A stretch of 64,000 bases of DNA from Myxococcales bacterium (GCA_016703425.1 JADJCA010000022.1:30041-94040); one strand, 5' to 3'. Positions 9,682 to 19,460 are shown, counted from the first letter of the stretch. The notes: generated from the sequence alone by a model not told the origin. Made by a program: numbers and translations.

Positions 9682-10677
9682 GTGATCGAGGTCGAGCACC
9701 TCCGCAAGGTGTACCGCGTGCCCGTGCGCGGTGCTGGTCTTGTCCAGGCGGCCGTGTCGCTCTTTCGGCGCCGCTTCGACAACGTCGTCGCCGTCGACGA
9801 CGTCTCGTTTCGCGTCGAGGCCGGTGAGTGCGTGGGCTTCTTGGGCCCGAACGGCGCCGGCAAGACCACGACGCTCAAGATCCTCTCGGGTCTCTTGCAC
9901 CCCACGGCGGGGAGCGTCCGCGTGGCTGGACACGTGCCTGGCGACCGCGATCACGCCTACCTGCGGCGGATCATGCTCGTCCTGGGGCAAAAGCAGCAGC
10001 TCATCTGGGATCTGCCGCCGGCCGACACCTTCGAGCTGAACCGCGTCGTCTACGACATCGACGACGCGAGCTACAAGAAGACCCTCGCGGAGCTCACCGA
10101 GCTCTTGGGCCTCGCCGAACTTCTCACGAAGCCAACGCGGCAGCTCTCCTTGGGCGAGCGCATGAAATGCGAGCTCACGGCGGCCCTCTTGCACCGGCCC
10201 AACGTGCTCTTCCTCGACGAGCCGACCATCGGCCTCGACGTCTCGATGCAGGCCACGCTGCGCGACTTCATTCGCGACTATTGCAAGCGGCACGGCGCGA
10301 CGTTGCTCTTAACCAGCCACTACATGGACGACGTGGCGGCGCTCTGCTCGCGCGTCGTCGTCATCGACAAGGGGCGCCTCGCGTACCAAGGTACGCTCGA
10401 AGCCCTCGCCCACCGCGTCAAGCCGCTCAAGCGCATGGTGCTGCGGCTCTCCCGCGTGGCCTCACCCGAGGTCGCCGCCACGCTCGGGACCGTCGTCAGT
10501 CACGGTGACGCCGAGCTCGTCATCGACGTACCTCGCGACGTCGTTAGCGAGGCGGTGGCGCGCGCGTTGGCGCAGCTCTCGGTGACCGATCTCATCGTCC
10601 TCGATCCGCCGCTCGAGGACGTGATGCGCGAGCTCTTCGCCTCGAACGCGGCGCCCAAAGCGGAGCCGCCGCCGTGA
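9682..10677 (+). CDS. ABC-2 type exporter, ATP-binding protein
   Basis: 331 residues, start GTG 9682. Walker A GPNGAGKTT at 55-63, a variant signature LSLGERMKCEL, Walker B VLFLDEP and switch His in LLLTSHYMDD. The protein groups with the COG4586-like ATPases that pair with two DUF990-type permeases. A C-terminal extension of about 80 residues after the ABC core is typical of that group. The stop overlaps the first permease start by 4 nt (GTGA), so expression is coupled. The substrate is unknown; exporters of this class have been linked to lipid or antibiotic export, but nothing here fixes it. Confidence 0.95.
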   Translation: MIEVEHLRKVYRVPVRGAGLVQAAVSLFRRRFDNVVAVDDVSFRVEAGECVGFLGPNGAGKTTTLKILSGLLHPTAGSVRVAGHVPGDRDHAYLRRIMLVLGQKQQLIWDLPPADTFELNRVVYDIDDASYKKTLAELTELLGLAELLTKPTRQLSLGERMKCELTAALLHRPNVLFLDEPTIGLDVSMQATLRDFIRDYCKRHGATLLLTSHYMDDVAALCSRVVVIDKGRLAYQGTLEALAHRVKPLKRMVLRLSRVASPEVAATLGTVVSHGDAELVIDVPRDVVSEAVARALAQLSVTDLIVLDPPLEDVMRELFASNAAPKAEPPP

Positions 10678-11474
10678 GCCGCGCCGCTGTCGTCGGGGCG
10701 ATCCTCCGCGTGGGCTTCAAGGAGGCGATCGCCTACCGAGCTGAGCTCTTCGTGTGGATCTTGTCGACGACGATGCCGCTCGTCATGCTCGCGCTCTTCT
10801 CCGCCGTGGCGCGCGACGCTCCGCTCGGACCCTACGGCGAACACGAGTTCTTGGCGTATTTTTTGGCGACGTTCATCGTGCGTCAGGTCACGGGGTCCTG
10901 GGCCGCCTGGCAGATCAACGTCGACGTGCGGCAAGGAACGCTCGCGACGAAGCTCCTCCGCCCGGTGCATCCACTCCTCACCTACGGCCTCGAGACGCTC
11001 GCGTCGATCCCGGTGCGCTTTGCCCTCGCCGTGCCCGTCGCGCTGGTGGCGCTCCTCGTCTTGGCGCGCGATCGGCTCACCACGAATCCCTGGCTCTGGC
11101 TCTGCCTCCCCGTTTCCCTCCTCGGCGCGTGGCTCATCACGCTCCTCATCAACTTCGCCGTCGGTTGCCTCGCCTTCTTCGTCGATTCGAGCGCGCGGGT
11201 GATGGACATCTACCTGGCCGCGTATTTCGTCTTCAGCGGCTACTTGATCCCCGTGGATCTGTTTCCCGCGCGCTTCAAGGGCGCGCTCGACCTCCTGCCG
11301 TTCCGCTACCAAATCGGCCTCCCCGTCGACATTCTGACGGCCCGCTACGATCTTTCGCCGAGCGCGGTCCTGGGTCCGCTCGCGCTCCAGTGGCTCTGGG
11401 TCGCGATTGTCGGTGGGCTTGCCACGGTGAGTTGGCGGCGCGGCATCAAGCACTTTGGGGCCTTCGGCGGATGA
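10674..11474 (+). CDS. ABC-2 exporter permease 1
   Basis: 266 residues with six predicted membrane segments (for example AELFVWILSTTMPLVMLALF near the N-terminus and ALVALLVLARD in the middle). The conserved SGYLIPVDLFPARFKGALDLLPFRYQI motif region is characteristic of the DUF990/COG4587-like permease partners of COG4586 ATPases. It starts at GTG 10674 inside the ATPase stop and its own stop (11472-11474) overlaps the ATG of the second permease, so the three genes form a tight operon. Confidence 0.92.
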   Translation: MSRAAVVGAILRVGFKEAIAYRAELFVWILSTTMPLVMLALFSAVARDAPLGPYGEHEFLAYFLATFIVRQVTGSWAAWQINVDVRQGTLATKLLRPVHPLLTYGLETLASIPVRFALAVPVALVALLVLARDRLTTNPWLWLCLPVSLLGAWLITLLINFAVGCLAFFVDSSARVMDIYLAAYFVFSGYLIPVDLFPARFKGALDLLPFRYQIGLPVDILTARYDLSPSAVLGPLALQWLWVAIVGGLATVSWRRGIKHFGAFGG

Positions 11475-12286
11475 AGACGCTGTCGGTGTGGTCGTCGCTG
11501 CTGTCGTATGCGCGCCTCCTCGCGTTGCAGCTGAAGACGAGCGCCTTGCTCGCGCTGCAATACCGCGTGGACTTTGCGCTCGACGCGCTCGTGGAGGTGG
11601 TCTGGGCCGTGAGCGCGCTGGTGCCGCTGCTCGTCATCTTCGAGACGCGGAACACCATCGCGGGCTGGGCCTTCGCCGAGGCGCTCTTGGTGGTCGGTTG
11701 GTTCACGATGCTTCAAGGCGTTATCGAGGGCGCCATCAACCCGAGCCTGTTGTCGATCGTGGAGCACGTTCGCAATGGCACCCTCGACTTCTTGTTGATC
11801 AAGCCGAAAGACGCCCAGTTTTTGCTGTCGACGTCGCGCTTTTCGCCGTGGAAGTGCGCCAACGTGATCACGGCCTTCGTGATCTTCGGCGTGGCGCTGC
11901 GCCGCATCGAGCGAACGCCGACGGCCGTCGACATCGCCTTCGCGACGATGCTCTTCGTGGCCGCCGTGGCGATTCTGTATTCGATCACGCTCTTGTCCGT
12001 GAGCGCGTCGTTCTTCGTCGTGCGCATCGATAACCTCACGTACCTGTTCTCGTCGCTCTTCGACGTGGCCCGGTGGCCGAGCAGCGTCTTCCGTGGCGCG
12101 CTTCGCTTCGTCTTCACGTTCATCATTCCCTTTGGCTTGATGACGACGTACCCGGCGGAGGCGCTCCTCGGCCGCTTGCCGGTGATGCGCCTCGCGGTGG
12201 CGCTCACCATCGCGCTCGCGTTTGTGATTGGCTCACGCGTCGTGCTCCGCCGCTCGATCCGGCACTACACGTCGGCGAGCAGCTAG
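11471..12286 (+). CDS. ABC-2 exporter permease 2
   Basis: 271 residues, six predicted membrane segments, homologous in layout to the preceding permease (COG3694-like). Recognisable stretches are GTLDFLLIKPKDAQFLLS and the ARWPSSVFRGALRFVFTF segment before the last helices. ATG 11471 overlaps the previous stop (ATGA). With the ATPase and permease 1 it would form a heterodimeric ABC exporter in the inner membrane. It is the last gene of the operon; the next gene starts 160 bp downstream with its own ribosome-binding site. Confidence 0.92.
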   Translation: MKTLSVWSSLLSYARLLALQLKTSALLALQYRVDFALDALVEVVWAVSALVPLLVIFETRNTIAGWAFAEALLVVGWFTMLQGVIEGAINPSLLSIVEHVRNGTLDFLLIKPKDAQFLLSTSRFSPWKCANVITAFVIFGVALRRIERTPTAVDIAFATMLFVAAVAILYSITLLSVSASFFVVRIDNLTYLFSSLFDVARWPSSVFRGALRFVFTFIIPFGLMTTYPAEALLGRLPVMRLAVALTIALAFVIGSRVVLRRSIRHYTSASS

Positions 12287-12445
12287 TGCTCCGGCGGGCA
12301 CCCGTCCTTGCGCCTCGCCTCGATGCCTGAGAAAATTGCGCTCCCGCGAGACCATTGGGGACTTGTCCGGTGCGGGTTCCGTTCTTGCGTGTCGGCTGGG
12401 CATCGGCGACCCTCGCTCACCGACCATCCCTTGTCAGGAGCTCCC

Positions 12446-12877
12446 ATGAACCATCGTCTCTTTGCGCGCCTCGCCGCGCCTTTGCTCGTCGCCCTCACCT
12501 GTTACGCCGGATGTTCATCCGACGAGGAGACGGCAAAGAAGCCCCTGTCGACGGCCGACAGCGGCGCTTCGGGGGACGCGGGCGCGACCACCCAAGACTC
12601 GGGGGGCACGACCCCAACGGACTCGGGCACCACGGTGACCGACTCGGCGACGGTGGACACCGGCAGCGGCGGCGGCAAGGCCGCGCAGTGCCAAGCCTAT
12701 TGCGCGTGCATGAACACGACGTGCAACGCCAAGATGCCCGCCAACTGCCAGACGGCCTGCGAAGCGCAGACGAACTGGGACCTCTCGTGCCGGACCACGC
12801 ACTGCGGCCTCGCGGGCGGGGCTGGCCAAGCGGGCACGCACTGCCCGCACGCGGCCGGCGAGAACACCTGCCTGTAG
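12446..12877 (+). CDS. Cys-rich secreted lipoprotein
   Basis: 143 residues. ATG 12446 is preceded by GGAG at a good distance. A signal peptide with lipobox TCYAGC lies at about residues 14-20, followed by a Ser/Asp/Gly/Thr-rich linker and a C-terminal module with eight cysteines (CQAYCACMNTTC, then CQTACEAQ and CRTTHCGLA). The module resembles small disulfide-stapled surface domains common in myxobacterial lipoproteins. No enzymatic motif. It follows the ABC exporter but is probably transcribed separately. Confidence 0.78.
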   Translation: MNHRLFARLAAPLLVALTCYAGCSSDEETAKKPLSTADSGASGDAGATTQDSGGTTPTDSGTTVTDSATVDTGSGGGKAAQCQAYCACMNTTCNAKMPANCQTACEAQTNWDLSCRTTHCGLAGGAGQAGTHCPHAAGENTCL

Positions 12878-12898
12878 CGGAGGCGGGGGGCCCTCCGC
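12877..12898 (+). terminator. Hairpin after the lipoprotein gene
   Basis: Immediately at the stop codon, arms GCGGAGG and CCTCCGC (7 bp) enclose an eight-base G/C loop. There is no T tract, so it would be a weak or Rho-assisted terminator between this gene and the convergent toxin-antitoxin operon. Confidence 0.35.
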
Positions 12899-12935
12899 CA
12901 GCACACGGGAGGGAAGGCCCGAGCGAGCCGAGCGT

Positions 12936-13316
12936 TCAAATCTCAATGAAGCGAAGCCGGGCACGTGCGGCGCTGGCTAGCTTCGAGAGGTCCCGGATGT
13001 CCCCGGTCACCACGTCGGCGTGCCGATCGATGGCCAGCTCGACGACGGCCGCGTCGACGACGTCGTTCGTCTTCGACGAGGCGAGGAGCCGGCCCGCGGC
13101 ATGAGCGGTGGCTTCGTCGAATGCGACGACCTCGCAACCGGCGAGCAAGCGCCGCAGCTGCACCTGCTTCGCCGAACGACTCACCTGGGCGACCACTGGC
13201 GCGGGAACGGCGACGGAGAGACCAAGCTCAAGCCGCACACGATGCTCCGCCCACATTCGGCGGTCGTTGCGCTCTGCTGCAACAAGAGCGCCCGCGTCGT
13301 AGACAACGCTCCTCAA
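12936..13316 (-). CDS. PIN-domain ribonuclease toxin (VapC-like)
   Basis: 126 residues with the PIN acidic constellation: D7 in VVYDAGAL, E15, D85 and D88 in TNDVVDAAVVE, and D106 in TGDIRDL. PIN toxins of VapBC modules are Mg-dependent RNases acting on tRNA or rRNA. The start at 13316 overlaps the upstream antitoxin stop by 4 nt, the usual antitoxin-first arrangement. The family length (about 125-135) matches. The specific RNA target cannot be deduced. Confidence 0.88.
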   Translation of the reverse strand: MRSVVYDAGALVAAERNDRRMWAEHRVRLELGLSVAVPAPVVAQVSRSAKQVQLRRLLAGCEVVAFDEATAHAAGRLLASSKTNDVVDAAVVELAIDRHADVVTGDIRDLSKLASAARARLRFIEI

Positions 13317-13603
13317 GGACGCCGCCTCGCGCGCCCGCTGGTCCGCCCCTTCCGATGCTCCTTCGCACCCGACGCGACCCGCCTGCGCGCCGCTGCGAGC
13401 TCCTCCTCGGAGAACGCACCGTGCTCAGCTTCCCACTCCGCAACGGCGACGAGGCCCTCGCGAAGACGAATCGCCTGGCGCGCCGCCGCGGTCAGCCAAG
13501 CAGACACACTGACCTGGTCCTCGGCCGCGGCCCGGATGACCTTCGCGTGAACGTCACGATCGACGGTGATGGCCAGCTTGGAAGCGGGAGCGCCACGAGG
13601 CAT
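13313..13603 (-). CDS. Ribbon-helix-helix antitoxin (VapB-like)
   Basis: 96 residues from ATG 13603. The N-terminal half reads as a ribbon-helix-helix (KLAITVDRDVHAKVIRAAAE followed by VSVSAWLTAAARQAI), the DNA-binding fold of VapB/CopG-type antitoxins. The charged C-terminus would bind and neutralise the PIN toxin. Directly upstream lies a 15-bp inverted repeat that could be the autoregulatory operator. Antitoxin and toxin overlap by 4 nt, so they are co-translated. Confidence 0.85.
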   Translation of the reverse strand: MPRGAPASKLAITVDRDVHAKVIRAAAEDQVSVSAWLTAAARQAIRLREGLVAVAEWEAEHGAFSEEELAAARRRVASGAKEHRKGRTSGRARRRP

Positions 13604-13612
13604 GGCTAAACA

Positions 13613-13627
13613 ATACTACCGTGGTAT
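13613..13627. promoter_or_regulatory. Candidate toxin-antitoxin operator (inverted repeat)
   Basis: ATACTACCGTGGTAT is a palindrome with outer ATAC/GTAT and inner AC/GT arms around a CG-centred core (ATACnACnGTnGTAT). It ends 10 bp upstream of the antitoxin ATG, the position expected for ribbon-helix-helix autoregulation. It is AT-rich compared with the surroundings. Confidence 0.5.
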
Positions 13628-13634
13628 GACTGTT

Positions 13635-16600
13635 TCAAGTCGCGCGGCGGCGCCGGCGAAGCGCAAGCAAGGCAAGCGCGAGCTCCGGTCCGGGCCCGCT
13701 AGACGTTCCCGCGACAGTGCAGCCATCGCTTGCGTTCGTCGACTCCGTCGCGAGCGACGCGTCAGCGACCGGCCCGACGGGCGGCGCCGGCGGGTGACTT
13801 GCACCGTCGAGATCGCCCCGACCAACGGCTTGGCTCCCATCCACGGCGGAGCTCTGCGCGTCGTTGACGGTCGCGGCATCAAGCGTCGCGCCATCGCTGC
13901 CAGCCCCCGCTTCCGCGCCTGGACCGGCGTCTTCGAGCGCTCCTGGCGCGTCGGATGAGGCATCGGCGGAGTCTAAGCCGGCATCCGTTGACGCGTCGGG
14001 GGCTGGAGCGCCACACACTTGGGCGACGCAAAAGGTAGACGCACAGTCACCGTCCACGGAACACGCCTCGCCGTCTCCGGCGAAAGTGATGGCCCTCGTG
14101 AAGGCGCGCGGTGCGCCGGCGTCATCGTCGTATCGAAAGTAGGCCTCAACGAAGCCGCGCTCACCATTGCCGGAGACGACTCGACCGAGAATCCGTGAGT
14201 CGATGGGAGCTCCGGCCTGCGCTGAAGACGTCACCGGCAAAGCGGAGCCACGACGAATCCGCTCCCATCGCTCGCGCAACAGACCCGCGTCGTCGGCGTC
14301 TTCGGTCACGGCAACAACGCTCACGGAATCGAATGCCGCCAGCGTGCCCGCGCCTGTAAACGCCGCGCCGGCTAGTGAAGCAAAATCGGTGGGCCGGAGT
14401 TGAACGTAACGCGCAGGAACTCCCAATTGACCGAGCGCGACCAACTCGATGTTTCCGGAGGAGTCGCGCGCCGGAATGACGGGGGACTGGCAGGACGATC
14501 CAGGAAGGGTGGCGACTCCGCTGACCGCGCCGGTCTTCGCGCCTACCCGGCCCACGAGCCCAACACACTGGCTCACGGAGTAAATGACGAAGTCGTCGGC
14601 AAGAGCACCAAGGCTCAGGAGGCTTCCGATCTTTGGAACGCTCAATGGCACCGCGTCGAGCCACGCGCCCTCGCGGAGGCGCGCAGCTTTTCCGCCGGCA
14701 GCCACCAGCGTTGTGCCGCCGGTCGTAGCCAGCCTCGGCGTGGCGGCCATCCCGAAGATCAACGGAGCGGTATCGACGAGCGTTCCGTCGGCCTCGACCC
14801 GACGCACACTGGCACTCGTCCCGTTGAACCACGCTGCGAGGAAGTGGCTGCCGTCGTGAATCACCTGAGGCGGATCGGCGCCCGGGGTAGCGGCGCCAAG
14901 CAGCGTGGCGGACGACTGCGTCGGCACGCCTAGACGGTCCACGGGAAGTGCGAACGCAGCGCCCCGGCTGTCAACCCACACGACGAGACCCCCGTTCGGG
15001 CCGTACGCGAGCCCGAGCGGTCCTTGGCTCGCAGCGTGCACGATGACTTCCGTGGGTCCGCTGGCCACGCCCGTCGTCGTCGAAACGCGAAACAAGGACG
15101 GATAGGCGAGCACGGCAAACTCGGGACCACTCCCTGCTCCGCCGTAGAGTTGGCCCGCAGGCAAAGCGATGGGCGTCGAGTCCAAGGCCGCGCCGGTCGT
15201 AGCGTCGAAACGCGAAAGGCTCACGTTGCCATCCGCGTCCATTTGGAGGAAGCCAAACTGTCCCGTCGCCGCGATGGGCAAGCGCTTAGCGCCACGGAGG
15301 GCGGGCGCGAGGTCGATGGTATCGCCCGTCGCGGCGGCCACACGTTTGCTCCGCAACACCTGTTGGTCGACTCCCGTCACCAGGAATCGCTCCCCGTCGA
15401 AAGGGACGAGGCCCGGTTGAACGTCGACGAGACCGAGGGACACAGGCGCCGGATCCATCGTTGCAAACGTTCCAGCCGAAAAGCGCTGGTAGAAGCCTTC
15501 GCGGACGCCCGCCGGGGAAACCTCGCTCCAAGCGACGAGGACGGCGCCGCCGCCCACGCCAACCGCGCGCACCCCTGTTGCGGGAACCAGGCTCTTCACC
15601 GTGGTCACGTTGAGGTCCGCGTCGACCCGCTTCAACTCGCCCGCTAGGGAAACGAAGAATGGCGACACGCCGTCGTAGCCGAGCGGAGGATACGCGCAGG
15701 CGCCAGAATCCACTTGTCCGGCCCGGAGGAGTTCACCGTCGGATTCGCGGATGCGCGCGACATACCCAGCGCAACCTCGCTCGACCATGACCACGTAGGA
15801 TGTGCCGTCGAACACGATGCTCGGCGGCGCGAACGATTGGCCCGACGCTACCTCGCGGGCCAAGACGCGGCGGGGGACCTCAAGGCGGGCACCGTCGGCA
15901 GCCCGCACGCGCGAGGCAAACAGATCACCGCTGCTGTCGCTGAACGCCACGAGATACGTAGCGGTACCGCGGGCCACCGTCGCACTCTCGAGGTACGCCG
16001 CCAACGCGACGTCCGGCACCTCAAGCGCCTGGCCGACGGAGATCGTCGGATCAAGAACCGCGGGATAGCTACTGCTAGCGAGCAGAAGCTCCGGTACGCG
16101 AAGGACGATGGTCGTCCCATCCCATTGCGTGTCGACCGATGTCTTGCGCCCTTCACGGTCGATCCAAACACCGTTCGTGATCGTCACCCGGCGAGAGCCC
16201 GCTCCCAAGACAAGGCCGTCGGCGCTGCGTCTAGGCTCGACAGCCAAGGTGCCCGCCACGCGGACGCGAAGCACGAGATCACCGGCCTCGTGCGGACGCG
16301 ACGGAAACCGCCACGACTGCTCCACCCCAGACCAGCGATTGCGAATGTGCTCCTCAAAGGAGGAGAACTCGCGAATGGCCACACCGTCCTCGGTTAAACG
16401 CACACGGCGCGCGGGCGCCGCCTGAAGTGCCAGCGTCAGGGCACCGGCGGGAAAGCTAAGTTCGACGCCGTCCCGGTGTACGGTCGCCATATGCAGCCGG
16501 CCGTGCGCCGTAGCCACGTCGTTCACCGAACGAAACGCGAGCGCGCGCTCCGTTCGTTGGGCTAGCTCTAGCGCGACGACCTTGGCTACGGGTGCCTTGA

Positions 16601-18404
16601 TCCCTTGGGCCTCGGTCGTGGAGCGGCATGCTAGGTCAGTGACAGCGGCGACGAAGACGCCGAGGCTAATGAACGCTGCGCGGCGGTGGCGGCCTGAACC
16701 GCGCCTCCGACGGCTGAAGAGCGCCACGCTTGCGAGGAGCCCGGACCAGAACGGCAGCGACCGCGAGCCTCGACCGACGGTGCATCCGCCGCCGGCCGTG
16801 TGCGAACCCTGACGCGAGACCGCGGGCGCACCGGACGGAGGCACACCGCACGGTGTTGCCGAATCCTGACACGGCGGCGCGGTCGCCGGCTCTTCGGCGG
16901 ACGCGTCGAGCGAGACCGGGGTCGCGACAATAGCGCTCTCGTATGGGGCGTCCCCGATACCAGCATCGGGGCTAGCGGCGTCGGGCGCGGGAAGCGTGGC
17001 GTCGGACGCAGCGTCACCGGAGCCAGCCTCAGGGGACCCCGCATCAGCGGCGCCGCAGCCGGGCGCGTCGCAACACGCGCCGTTCACGCAGAGGATCGAA
17101 CCGCACTCCTCCGCAACGGTGCACGCGTCACCGGGCTGACCGAAGGTGACCAGCCTCGCGTAGACGCGCGAATTGTTGACGGGAGGCTCGTGCTCAAACG
17201 CTTCGTACGCAACGAGGGCGCGACCAAATGGCAAGACTCCGACGCGCGCCGATGAGAGCGGTCTCGACGAAGTCGACACCGCCACCACCAGTGGCGCACC
17301 GAGCGTCGCGAGGTCCGATGCGCGAAGCCGGTGCAGCAGAACCTCACCGGACGGCGAGATGGACGAGTAGAAGACGTTGCGACCGTCGGTCGCCACGTTG
17401 TCGGGCGCCACGCCGTCGGGGATCGCGACGCCCGAAGGATCGAGGTTGGCTTGATCGGTCGGTCGGATGCGGTAGCCGCGAGAGGGACTGAAGTACCCGG
17501 GAGTGAGCAGGAGGTAGTTCCCCGCCGCGAAGAGGAGAGCCGGCGGTGCCGCGTTGAGGTTGCTGATGGGCGCCGACAGCACGTCGATGAGGCCGAGCGC
17601 CCCATCCGCCGCAACGGTTCGCGCGAGCCACTCAAAGTTGCCGCCGTAGTGCTGAAAGACGACGAGAAATGAGCTCCCGTCGCTCGCAACGACTTGCTTG
17701 TGTGGAAAGACGCCCGTGATGGAGCTGTGGGCTGACAGTAGCGCCCCTGAGCCGTCGAACCGCTGGCCGACCCCGCCCGGCTCCAAGGCCAGTCCAACGC
17801 GATTGGAGAGCGTCGCTAGCGACTCGGCGCAGTAGTAGGTCGGCTCCTGCGAAAGGAGGCCCCCGGTGGCAGCGGGAATTCTGCTGATGTCGCCACACCC
17901 CCTGCCTGCTGTAACGAGAAAATCTTCACCGTCGAACACGGCTAGGTTTGCTCGAATCCCGCCCGAAACGACGAACGGTACGGAGTCGAGGCGCGCCCCG
18001 GTAGGCCCGAAGCGTGTCCCCAGCACACCGGTCGCCTCGCCCACGACCGCCGCACGCGGATCGGACCACGCGACTAAGAAAGTCTCCTTGCCGGCCGCGA
18101 CGAGCGGGCGTGTTTGGGCTTCGGTGCGGAGGGCCAGTGAAATGGGCGCAGCATCAAGCCACATTCCGTCGCTGACGCGCATGCGCCTAATTGCGGAGTG
18201 CCCGAGGGCCACAAGGGTCGAACCGTCGACCGTCAACCCGCGAACGGCGAAGCCCGGAGACAGGGGGGCGGCATCCAGGCGCGTGCCCGTCGCGCCTTCA
18301 AGGCGCAGCACTCCCGAGCCCGCCGTGCCGCTGCACGCCATCACGAAACGCCCCATGGTTCCCGTGAGCTCCACGTACCGACCGCAGTCGGGAAGCACGA
18401 GGGA
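13635..18404 (-). CDS. Fused ORF: C-terminal part of one and all of a second MYXO-CTERM repeat protein
   Basis: This open frame of about 1590 codons holds two paralogous secreted proteins without a stop between them. Part one (to about 16700) continues the protein begun at 19411. It has propeller-like repeats of the type FLVAWSDPRAAV, a Cys-rich stretch GDACTVAEECGSILC, an Asp/Ala/Ser linker and a MYXO-CTERM-like tail (GGGCTVGRG, hydrophobic helix, RRRR). Part two then begins with a signal-peptide/lipobox-like segment ending TDLAC near 16630 (possible GTG start 16727), a domain with FSSFEEHIRNRWSGVEQSWRF, the same repeats, the Cys stretch GEACSVDGDC and a second tail ending LALLALRRRRRAT. Either a stop codon was lost or a sequence error removed it. 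Function unknown, surface-exposed. Confidence 0.7.
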   Translation of the reverse strand, partial: SLVLPDCGRYVELTGTMGRFVMACSGTAGSGVLRLEGATGTRLDAAPLSPGFAVRGLTVDGSTLVALGHSAIRRMRVSDGMWLDAAPISLALRTEAQTRPLVAAGKETFLVAWSDPRAAVVGEATGVLGTRFGPTGARLDSVPFVVSGGIRANLAVFDGEDFLVTAGRGCGDISRIPAATGGLLSQEPTYYCAESLATLSNRVGLALEPGGVGQRFDGSGALLSAHSSITGVFPHKQVVASDGSSFLVVFQHYGGNFEWLARTVAADGALGLIDVLSAPISNLNAAPPALLFAAGNYLLLTPGYFSPSRGYRIRPTDQANLDPSGVAIPDGVAPDNVATDGRNVFYSSISPSGEVLLHRLRASDLATLGAPLVVAVSTSSRPLSSARVGVLPFGRALVAYEAFEHEPPVNNSRVYARLVTFGQPGDACTVAEECGSILCVNGACCDAPGCGAADAGSPEAGSGDAASDATLPAPDAASPDAGIGDAPYESAIVATPVSLDASAEEPATAPPCQDSATPCGVPPSGAPAVSRQGSHTAGGGCTVGRGSRSLPFWSGLLASVALFSRRRRGSGRHRRAAFISLGVFVAAVTDLACRSTTEAQGIKAPVAKVVALELAQRTERALAFRSVNDVATAHGRLHMATVHRDGVELSFPAGALTLALQAAPARRVRLTEDGVAIREFSSFEEHIRNRWSGVEQSWRFPSRPHEAGDLVLRVRVAGTLAVEPRRSADGLVLGAGSRRVTITNGVWIDREGRKTSVDTQWDGTTIVLRVPELLLASSSYPAVLDPTISVGQALEVPDVALAAYLESATVARGTATYLVAFSDSSGDLFASRVRAADGARLEVPRRVLAREVASGQSFAPPSIVFDGTSYVVMVERGCAGYVARIRESDGELLRAGQVDSGACAYPPLGYDGVSPFFVSLAGELKRVDADLNVTTVKSLVPATGVRAVGVGGGAVLVAWSEVSPAGVREGFYQRFSAGTFATMDPAPVSLGLVDVQPGLVPFDGERFLVTGVDQQVLRSKRVAAATGDTIDLAPALRGAKRLPIAATGQFGFLQMDADGNVSLSRFDATTGAALDSTPIALPAGQLYGGAGSGPEFAVLAYPSLFRVSTTTGVASGPTEVIVHAASQGPLGLAYGPNGGLVVWVDSRGAAFALPVDRLGVPTQSSATLLGAATPGADPPQVIHDGSHFLAAWFNGTSASVRRVEADGTLVDTAPLIFGMAATPRLATTGGTTLVAAGGKAARLREGAWLDAVPLSVPKIGSLLSLGALADDFVIYSVSQCVGLVGRVGAKTGAVSGVATLPGSSCQSPVIPARDSSGNIELVALGQLGVPARYVQLRPTDFASLAGAAFTGAGTLAAFDSVSVVAVTEDADDAGLLRERWERIRRGSALPVTSSAQAGAPIDSRILGRVVSGNGERGFVEAYFRYDDDAGAPRAFTRAITFAGDGEACSVDGDCASTFCVAQVCGAPAPDASTDAGLDSADASSDAPGALEDAGPGAEAGAGSDGATLDAATVNDAQSSAVDGSQAVGRGDLDGASHPPAPPVGPVADASLATESTNASDGCTVAGTSSGPGPELALALLALRRRRRAT

Positions 18405-18481
18405 GCCGCGTCGAGCAAGCTGCCTGTTGCCGGGTCCACGCGTCGCACCTGCAGGGTCGTGTCGGGAGCGCGCCACGCAAC

Positions 18482-19411
18482 TCAGAATCGCGTTCCATGA
18501 AAGGCGACGCGTGGGGTGGCTGGCGGGCCGCCGTCGCTGGGTCCGAGAGCAAAGGGCATCGCGTCGACGAGCTGCCCGGTCGCGGCATCGTAGCGCTGCG
18601 CGACCGCTTCGCGATCGACGCCGTTCGACCGAAATCGGGTCCACACGACGAGCGCCGTCGAAGCGCCGAGCGCGGCGTGTACCTCGTCATACCCTTGGAA
18701 CAGCGTGCCAAGGAATGTTGGCCCGGTCCCTTCCAGCGTTAGATCGGTACCGAAGCGGTAGGCGTAGATGCCCCAGCCCTGGTCAACGATTGTGTGGGGG
18801 ATGAACGAGAAGCGCGTGCCGTCGAAGAGCCAATTGACGCCGAGTTGGGACGCGTAGACACCGAGATCCTTGCCGCCACCGTCGAGCAAGGTGCCGTCGG
18901 CTTCGCGCAAGCGCGACGCACGCATCGTGGACCCCGCCCTCCAAGCCATCGCGAAGTGCGTGCCGTCGAAGGCGACGCCGACATCGCTGCCGGCCGCCAA
19001 TTCGCGATTCGGCGCGAGCGGAGCCCCATCGCTTTTGCGCAGGCGCATCCCGTAGATGCGCCCGCCGCCGTCGCGCGAGGTCACGAGGTAGCTGGTGGCA
19101 CCGGCGGTGAGTCGGAGCTCCGCCAACGGAACACTCTCGGGCGCCGGCACGTCGACCTCCAGGTCAGTGCCGATATCGTGACGTGCGTAGCGAAGGACTC
19201 GACCGTCGCGAACCACCGTGCCGTAGCCCTCCCACCCCACGGCGTTTGGCGCTGGCCTCGCGAAGTCGTGAGCGGGCCTCGGGCCGGCCGAGGTTTGGAT
19301 CGCTGCGCCGCGTCGCGACGACGTCACGTCCTTCTGGTCCCCGTCCAGACACGCGACGCCGGTCAGCACAGTCGTGACCGCAGCAACCGCCCCAAAGAGC
19401 CGCTTCACCAT
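18482..19411 (-). pseudogene. N-terminal fragment of MYXO-CTERM repeat lipoprotein
   Basis: Starts at ATG 19411 with a lipoprotein signal (VTTVLTGVACLDGD) and continues through repeats such as VGVAFDGTHFAMAWRAG. It stops at an in-frame TGA (18482-18484) in the middle of a repeat. The reading continues sensibly in the same frame after that TGA (VAWRAPDTTLQVRRVDPATG) up to about 18405, where a one-base shift leads into the large ORF downstream. So the intact gene would run from 19411 to about 16700. One TGA and one frameshift within 80 bases is unusual; error or genuine decay cannot be separated here. Confidence 0.65.
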
Positions 19412-19460
19412 GCCCCCCCCCGTATCGAGCGCGCGTCCGACGCGGCCAGCCGGAGTCTAG

